Below, one piece after another: positions 7,275-11,083 of a DNA stretch of 11,083 nt. Under the pieces are notes generated by a model, which did no database searches, had not been told where the DNA came from, and saw only the letters and a program-made list of their open reading frames with translations. Each line of letters opens with the position of its first letter. Within the stretch, counting starts at the first letter, position 1. Origin of the DNA: Cyclostephanos tholiformis (Eukaryota; Bacillariophyta; Thalassiosirophyceae; Thalassiosirales; Thalassiosiraceae); the NCBI GenBank assembly GCA_036939975.1, contig JALLPB010001552.1, positions 1 through 11,083 on the forward strand, written 5' to 3'. The translations under genes and the position numbers were made by a program.

Positions 7275-7553
7275 TTAGGCTGATTGGGCCCTAACAATAA
7301 ATCTGACTACCTTCTTGTGCTTGTCTGTTTTGTTATGTTTGCAGATATCCCAACATATCTTGACAATCTTGCTATGTTTCTTATTTCCAATGTGACAGCT
7401 AGAAGATCTATCCCTACCAAAGAGAAATGACAGCTTCAGTTTTAGATGCATTGTTTCTCCTCCACCCTTGATCTTTCCACTAGAGTGATTAATAGATTGT
7501 TTATTGCAGCTTCTACATCTGAAGCTTGCTCGTGCTTGGGCATTGATCATCAT
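7275..7553 (-). pseudogene. Middle part of the Myb-HA gene, unassigned
   Basis: A 92-codon minus frame (MMINAQARASF... to ...FIVRAQSA) lies between the Myb-like motif and HA copy 2. It is basic, with CRSCNKQ, GKIKGGGE and KHNKTDKHKK, and has no motif I recognise. Its position and strand suggest it is part of the same gene, perhaps an exon, but no splice sites were established. It may equally be chance. Confidence 0.3.
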
Positions 7554-7589
7554 TCATATTCAGATGGGTAGTATCATATTGGAGTCCTC

Positions 7590-7823
7590 TTAGACAATAT
7601 GGATGGTAGCAGGGACCAGTGGTGGACTTGGATTTTCCCCTCCTATCTGTATTCCAGAAATCCAAGTCAACTCTTGAATTGCATGATTGATGATTTGTTG
7701 ACTTGACAGTGCTTTTGGTACCAGCTGAATTCTTGTCCATTGAGCCCAACCATATTGTTCGATCCCTTCATCAAAGCATTTTAACTCAACTGGATATGTC
7801 GCAGCTAAATTCGAATATGGCAT
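7590..7823 (-). pseudogene. Myb/SANT-like domain, N-terminal part of the broken gene
   Basis: A 77-codon minus frame starts at ATG 7823 after an in-frame TAA. Residues 13-45 or so read LKCFDEGIEQYGWAQWTRIQ followed by LVPKALSSQQIINHAIQEL. This fits the single-repeat Myb/SANT pattern in which a helix with FxxGxxxYGxGxW is followed by a short turn and then (S/T)xxQ(I/V)xxHA(I/Q)x(E/K)(L/F), as in SHAQKYF-type proteins. Such domains bind DNA. The usual first Trp is not seen, so the N-terminal part of the domain is short or altered. It lies 5' of the HA domains on the same strand, and I infer one gene encoding Myb plus HA domains. The frame ends at 7590 without continuing into HA, so introns or decay are needed to connect them. 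Confidence 0.5.
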
Positions 7824-7830
7824 ATTCGAA
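7810..7830. repeat. 21-bp perfect palindrome
   Basis: TTCGAATATG at 7810-7819 and CATATTCGAA at 7821-7830 are exact inverted copies around a single G. It overlaps the proposed ATG of the Myb-like frame. It might be a binding site for a dimeric regulator or the tip of a small foldback. Nothing more can be said from sequence. Confidence 0.5.
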
Positions 7831-7924
7831 CTTATTTATGTATATTTGAATATCTCCTTGTTGTGATAAAATAGGGCCGCGCGGCTATGGAACCGACGCG
7901 GAGAGGGGGTAGACAAATGGCCGT

Positions 7925-7959
7925 AGCCGCCATGGTCACTCCCGAGGGAGCCCATGGCT
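7925..7959. repeat. Hairpin with CCATGG arms
   Basis: AGCCGCCATGG (7925-7935) and CCATGGCT (7952-7959) pair with one bulge, with a short inner stem CTCC/GGAG. It lies within the candidate LTR of element 2, left of the hairpin cluster. Confidence 0.4.
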
Positions 7960-8030
7960 ATTCATGGTCTATAAATTATATTATAAGTCTATCTATTTTG
8001 GTGGTCGACGAGAGCGCAGGGATTATGTCA

Positions 8031-8178
8031 GGCACGCACCAGGCGCGTGCCACTTGGCTCTGACACACGTGTCAAGTAGATGTCTACGTACGAGGGATGC
8101 AGAACTTTCTCGTACCCGGAGTGCTTTCTCGTGATGCACTCCATATGCGGCGGCCAGACAAGATCTCCGTCTGTCTGG
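8031..8178. repeat. Run of five short perfect hairpins
   Basis: Five stems follow one another. GGCACGC (8031-8037) pairs with 8045-8051; TGACAC (8061-8066) with 8069-8074; GTACGAG (8088-8094) with 8109-8115; GGAGTGC (8118-8124) with 8136-8142; CCAGACA (8154-8160) with 8172-8178. Each stem is 6-7 bp without mismatch and the loops are 2 to 14 bases. They lie in the candidate LTR of element 2. Confidence 0.65.
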
Positions 8179-8191
8179 GTATATTGTCTCA

Positions 8192-8205
8192 GTCCCCTCA
8201 AGATC
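8192..8205 (-). promoter_or_regulatory. Candidate polypurine tract of element 2
   Basis: On the minus strand GATCTTGAGGGGAC lies directly before TGAGACAATATACC, the proposed LTR start, and after the RNase H coding end. A polypurine tract at this place primes plus-strand DNA synthesis in LTR retrotransposons. Confidence 0.4.
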
Positions 8206-8239
8206 AGGTAGGGGATCGTGATTCCGTGACTGGTCTTGT

Positions 8240-8549
8240 CGCTGTTTGTAGTCGTAGATGTCATAAAGAACATTGCAAACAAGGTCGTGTTGTTTTGGTC
8301 TGCTGGTAACTTTGGTCAGAAAATCGGCCCAGTTGTCATGGGTATTAATGTGGGCAAAACACGAATCATCCATTGCGACCAACTCGCAGCAAGCGTGATA
8401 GCAGATTGAATTGCATTTCTTCTTAAGCACCAACTCGGGTCTAGATGAGTTTGTGATAGCCAATTTGGTGTCGCCATAGATAAAGGATGGTCCAACAATA
8501 GGACACCTATCATTCTGAGTTTGTACCTCAGTCCCCTCAGCTTGTCCAT
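8240..8549 (-). pseudogene. pol: RNase H C-terminal part of Pol (element 2)
   Basis: On the minus strand from 8549 the frame reads MDKLRGLRYKLRMIGV. After a frameshift within about 8498-8505 it continues as IVGPSFIYGDTKLAITNSSR, then LVLKKKCNSICYHACCE, AHINTHDNWADFLTKV and VLYDIYDYKQRQDQ. LRxLRYKLRMxGV, the (Y/F)GDxxxxxxN box with its metal-binding Asp, LKKKxNSI and the NxADxxTK box are signatures of copia RNase H and its tail. The open frame continues to 8023 inside the candidate LTR. The N-terminal half of RNase H and all of reverse transcriptase are not recognisable upstream. Confidence 0.75.
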
Positions 8550-9140
8550 ACGAGGGATGTTATACGTTGGGTGGTCTTGCCAGTCAAAGGCAGGTCAACT
8601 ATTGGGTCATATGGTCAGTGTCATAGAGAACACTAAATTTCGAGGTCTCATGTTTTGGGTCCGGGGTCCACTTTAGTCAAGAAGTACTGGTCATATTGAT
8701 AAAGGGTATTGCAGTCATCTCAGCTCTTCAAAGTGTGATAGTCTAGCTAGTGCATTGTCTGGGCGGGAATGGTATGCATCACAGGAGCACAGCACTTTTT
8801 GGGTCCATATCATACTTAAGTGTGGTCAATAATGGCAGATGTGATGTCAGCCGTGGTCAAGGTCAAGGGGTAGAAGTAGAAACCCGCACAAAACAGTCCC
8901 CTCACGGGTGCATTGCAGATGATGGGTCTGTTAGGGTCAAAACGGAGTGCAGGCCAGGGGTCATTAGACTTGATATCGGGTCTATAAGAGGGTCAAAGTT
9001 TCCAAAAAGAGAAAAAAAAATTCCAAGGGTCATGTGGGGTCCTCTGGATATCCTGCCCCAGGGTGGAGTGTTATGAGCAATGGGTGTCAGGTTGAAACAA
9101 AAATTGTGGGGTCTGGGTCCATGAATGGTTGCCAAATAAA
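8550..9140 (-). other. Element 2 stretch without recognisable domains
   Basis: This is where reverse transcriptase (over 1 kb) should be encoded, but only about 600 bp separate RNase H from the integrase C-terminal part. No palm motif or (Y/F)VDD box was found in any minus frame. The plus strand is unusually rich in GGTCA and GGGTC. The frames seen here on either strand, for example 8750-9076 plus, lack known motifs. Confidence 0.4.
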
Positions 9141-9147
9141 GGGGGTA

Positions 9148-9568
9148 TCAAAGATCCGATTGTCATTGAATAAACCAGTGGGGTTTACATCGGCATCCCA
9201 TGAGTAAGAAGCAACGCATCCTTTCCTAAGGATGCCGGAACCTCAGCACCAACAAAGGGGGCCGTATGCCTCAGGTGTCATCGGCACCGTAATGTCAGGG
9301 ACGTTGGGGTCATAGTCACGATGGACATAATGGTCATGGTCTGGGGTCAAATATTCAGCAGGGAAGTCGTCATCACGAGCTTATTGTCCAAGGGTATCCC
9401 GTATGGAAGCGTCGGACTCGGAGTGCATACAAATATGGGTAGCACAGTGGGTCTAGCTAGGGCAGAACCGTTGTCGGTCGCTGGTCCAAAGTAGTGGCCA
9501 AGGGTCATTTGATTGTCGGGAAAGCATTGTCGGGAAAGCTGGGTGCTGTGTCACGGAACATGACCCAG
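9148..9568 (-). pseudogene. pol: Integrase C-terminal and linker part (element 2)
   Basis: Read in pieces on the minus strand: RYDWVMFRDTAPSFPDN (about 9568-9526), then after a 14-bp duplication QMTLGHYFGPATDNGSAL. Next comes ESDASIRDTLGQ, a stop and ARDDDFPAEYLTPDHDHY with an acidic character, and finally GSGILRKGCVASYSWDADVN and FNDNRIFDT (about 9243-9148). In this copia group such a barrel-like segment follows the integrase core and precedes reverse transcriptase. The recognition rests on several separate motifs in the expected order, with frame changes between them. Confidence 0.6.
9512..9539. repeat. 14-bp exact tandem duplication
   Basis: ATTGTCGGGAAAGC occurs twice in direct succession (9512-9525, 9526-9539). 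On the minus strand it repeats the codons for FPDN. Because 14 is not a multiple of three it shifts the Pol frame; reading resumes correctly if one copy is ignored. Confidence 0.85.
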
Positions 9569-9570
9569 TC

Positions 9571-10160
9571 ATACCGGCCAAGTCCACCGACATGGCTGAT
9601 GTAAACGTGGGGTCTTGCCACGGGTCTTGTAAATGTCATTAACAGTGTACGAATGGATATATCCGTCCAGGTCGATGCAATGGTCCAAAAGGGTCTTTGG
9701 TGAGCGGGTCTTAAGTATTTGTCTAGAAGCTCCCCATTTCAACTCACGGATGCAGCCTTCAGCGGCGTTCATCCACGGGGAGTAAGGCTCGGTCTGTTTC
9801 CTGTGGCAGTCAGCCTACTGGAGCTTGTGGCTGAAATCGCCGAGGGTCTGCTCATATGATCCGTCCATGATCATCACCGGTGGCACTCCATCATGGTGGA
9901 AGAGGAGGGATCGGGTCTCATGTGCATCACCCTTTTGTTTCATGGGGTGAGCGCGCGTCCATCCGAAGGACATGCAGTACGTGTGGGCATATTTATGTCC
10001 TTGGCGAGAGGTCGTGCCAGCCACAAGCGTGTTGGTAAAACATGCATGGGGCATACATTTGTACCGGAGCATGCGGTCATTGGTCAGGGAGCGTCGGGTC
10101 AATGATGGGTCCAAGCATTTTCGGACACCACGCTGGGTGGGTTTGGTCAGGGTCCGTTTT
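9571..10160 (-). pseudogene. pol: Integrase catalytic core (element 2)
   Basis: Integrase inserts the DNA copy into the genome. The minus frame from about 10157 reads KRTLTKPTQRGVRKCLDPSL, TNDRMLRYKCMPHACFTNTL, GWTRAHPMKQKGDAHETRSL and LLFHHDGVPPVMIMDGSYEQ. After a TAG near 9812 it continues with KQTEPYSPWMNAAEGCIREL and TRSPKTLLDHCIDLDGYI. These are the D, D and E regions of the DDE core. The second Asp (MIMDGS) and the Glu (NAAEG) are present, but the first Asp, expected in FTDT, is Asn (codon at 10031-10033). The core is otherwise one frame over about 590 bp with a single stop, better preserved than any other part of this element. Confidence 0.8.
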
Positions 10161-10457
10161 GGCTTTGTGCGGTGATATACACCAGCGCCTTGATAGGGTC
10201 ATAAAATCAACGTCCGGTGCTTTGCGGGCGTGAACATTGCCGGTCATTCTCAGGCCAGTGTCCAGGCTGGATATGACTACATTGGAAGACAATGCTTGAT
10301 GAAAATTATCATCGTGGGTAATGTCAATAAGGTCAGTATAGGTCGAAGATTTGGAATTGATGACACTTGAAGTCCTGGGTCCCCTCACATCAGCGCAAGT
10401 ACACACTTTGCTGTGGAGATCTGTCATCACAATCTTTTGGTCATGGTGAAGGGTCAA
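10160..10457 (-). pseudogene. pol: Pre-integrase region of Pol (element 2)
   Basis: The minus frame from 10457 reads MTLHHDQKIVMTDLHSKVC and later ALSSNVVISSLDTGLRMTGN, APDVDFMTLSRRWCISPHKA. The (P/D)xxLxRRWxIxxxxAKRT pattern is what precedes the integrase core in this copia group and corresponds to the GAG-pre-integrase segment. The frame leaves the integrase frame by one base at a run of four T (10157-10160), a simple single-base deletion or insertion. Confidence 0.6.
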
Positions 10458-10630
10458 GGTGCTGAAGAGGTCGAGGGGTCATAAGGGTCTGAATTGAGAC
10501 GGACAAGGGATATGTCAAGAAGATGCTACTGATGACTAGATGAGGTCTGGGTCCTCTCAAGTTGACGTTCGTACAAACATTGCCATGGAGAATAATCATC
10601 GCAATCTGTTTCTGGTATGGTCATGGTCTC
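10359..10630. repeat. Imperfect duplication, about 172 bp apart
   Basis: The segment 10359-10450 (GATGAC...GTC(C)TGGGTCC(C/T)CTCA...GTACA(A/C)AC.TTG...ATGGAGA..TCATC.CAATC and TGGTCATGGT) reappears with changes at 10531-10630. It lies just upstream, in coding sense, of the pre-integrase region. It may belong to the same expansion as the repeats to the right. Confidence 0.45.
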
Positions 10631-10722
10631 GTATGAAGGTAAGGCGATGTCCGTTATCATCACATTAAGCAAAGTGGAGTATAAATTCAGAGTGGAGCAT
10701 CGGTGTTGGTCAGGGTCCGTCT

Positions 10723-11083
10723 GGGGTCATGTCATGGTCGTAGTATGGTGATGGTCGTAATCCCACGTTAAGCAACAATATCACACCCAATTACAGGGGG
10801 ATGGGATGTCTGGAAGGGATCATCAGAATTAGTCAGGATTGGAGTTGGTCTGGGGTCATGGTCATGGGGTCATGGTCATTAAGTGTATCGGCAATCATAA
10901 TCTTCACGTGAGGCAACAATATCACACCCTATTCTAGTGGGATGATACGTCCGGAAGGGATCGTCGAAGTTGGTCCGGGGTCATGGTCATGGGGTCATGG
11001 TCGTTAAGTGTATCGGCAATCATAATCCTCACGTGAGGCAACAATATCACACCCTATTCTAGTGGGATGATACGTCCGGAAGG
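10723..11083. repeat. 125-bp tandem repeat, cut by the right edge
   Basis: One full 125-bp unit (10852-10976) is followed by 107 bases of a second (10977-11083) that differs at two positions only. A more diverged 129-bp unit precedes them (10723-10851), sharing GGGGTCATG, TTAAG.., GCAACAATATCACACCC, GGGATG and GGAAGGGATC. Each unit contains the sub-repeat GGTCATGGTCATGGGGTCATGGTC. On the minus strand all units can be read as DDPF.T.HP..IGCDIVA, but 125 is not a multiple of three. How far the array continues is unknown. Confidence 0.75.

Larger units (their letters stand above)
7859..8191 (-). repeat. Candidate 3' LTR of element 2
   Basis: On the plus strand the segment runs from TGTTGTGATAAAATAGG at 7859 to a terminal CA at 8190-8191. 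On the minus strand it is thus bounded by TG and CA and is directly preceded by the purine tract GAGGGGAC. The left border coincides with the change from AT-rich to GC-rich sequence. It carries several hairpins and an AT-rich block (TATAAATTATATTATAAG, about 7970-7987). The second LTR lies outside the window, so the ends cannot be confirmed. Pol-like open reading continues into it to 8023. Confidence 0.4.
7859..11083 (-). mobile_element. Second degenerate Ty1/copia retrotransposon (element 2), partial
   Basis: Read on the minus strand from the right edge, the order is an upstream part with tandem repeats, the pre-integrase region (10457-10160), integrase (10160-9571), the integrase C-terminal part (9568-9148), a stretch without recognisable domains, the RNase H end (8549-8240), a polypurine tract and a candidate LTR (8191-7859). 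Integrase upstream of RNase H is the Ty1/copia order. Its protein motifs differ from those of element 1, so it is another lineage. It is more GC-rich than the DNA left of 7870, where composition changes sharply. It runs off the right edge, so its other LTR is not visible. Confidence 0.8.

Noticed and set aside
9893..10233. Three overlapping plus-strand frames
   Set aside because: Antisense to the well-matched integrase core and pre-integrase region of element 2.
10525..10560. Possible hammerhead ribozyme core (CTGATGA)
   Set aside because: The required GAAA and the closing stems were not found at proper spacing.
8581..11083. GGTCA as nuclear-receptor half-sites
   Set aside because: Such receptors are animal proteins; the surrounding DNA is a decayed retrotransposon of a probable alga, and spacing of the motif is irregular.
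1..11083. tRNA, rRNA, CRISPR array or bacterial operon
   Set aside because: No tRNA cloverleaf, rRNA sequence or regularly spaced repeat-spacer structure was seen. Gene order and element types are eukaryotic.

Overview
This is a eukaryotic nuclear segment made almost entirely of decayed mobile DNA plus one broken host-type gene. The best guess for the organism is a diatom or related photosynthetic stramenopile. Two things support this: tandem helicase-associated (HA) domain repeats next to a Myb/SANT-like motif, and two Ty1/copia lineages whose Gag, integrase and RNase H motifs resemble those I associate with diatom genomes. I could not test this by database search. No intact long gene was found.

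Layout. 1-166 (minus): a possible 5' end of a gene running off the left edge. 455-1790: a cluster of small non-autonomous elements. These are a 98-bp foldback element with 9-bp flanking repeats, a 462-bp element with 20-bp terminal inverted repeats and TA flanks (Tc1/mariner style) that holds a strong 143-bp hairpin, and two further imperfect foldbacks. 1841-7823 (minus): a broken gene reading Myb/SANT-like motif (7823-7700), a middle part, one HA domain (about 7163-7000), then a second HA domain and a basic tail (2191-1841). 2256-6851 (plus): a Ty1/copia retrotransposon lying between the two HA domains, with two diverged LTRs, Gag, Pol N-terminal part, a stub of integrase, an acidic linker, reverse transcriptase and RNase H, all broken by stops and frameshifts. 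7859-11083 (minus): a second, different and more GC-rich copia element that runs off the right edge. It shows a candidate LTR with a cluster of hairpins, the RNase H end, no recognisable reverse transcriptase, an integrase, the pre-integrase part, and a 125-bp tandem repeat at the edge.

How the parts relate. The HA domains flank the first retrotransposon as direct repeats, which at first looks like a very long LTR. Translation shows they are tandem protein domains of the interrupted gene, and the real LTRs are the 250-bp repeats inside them. The two retrotransposons have lost different essential parts: the first lacks most of integrase and the second lacks reverse transcriptase, so neither can be autonomous.
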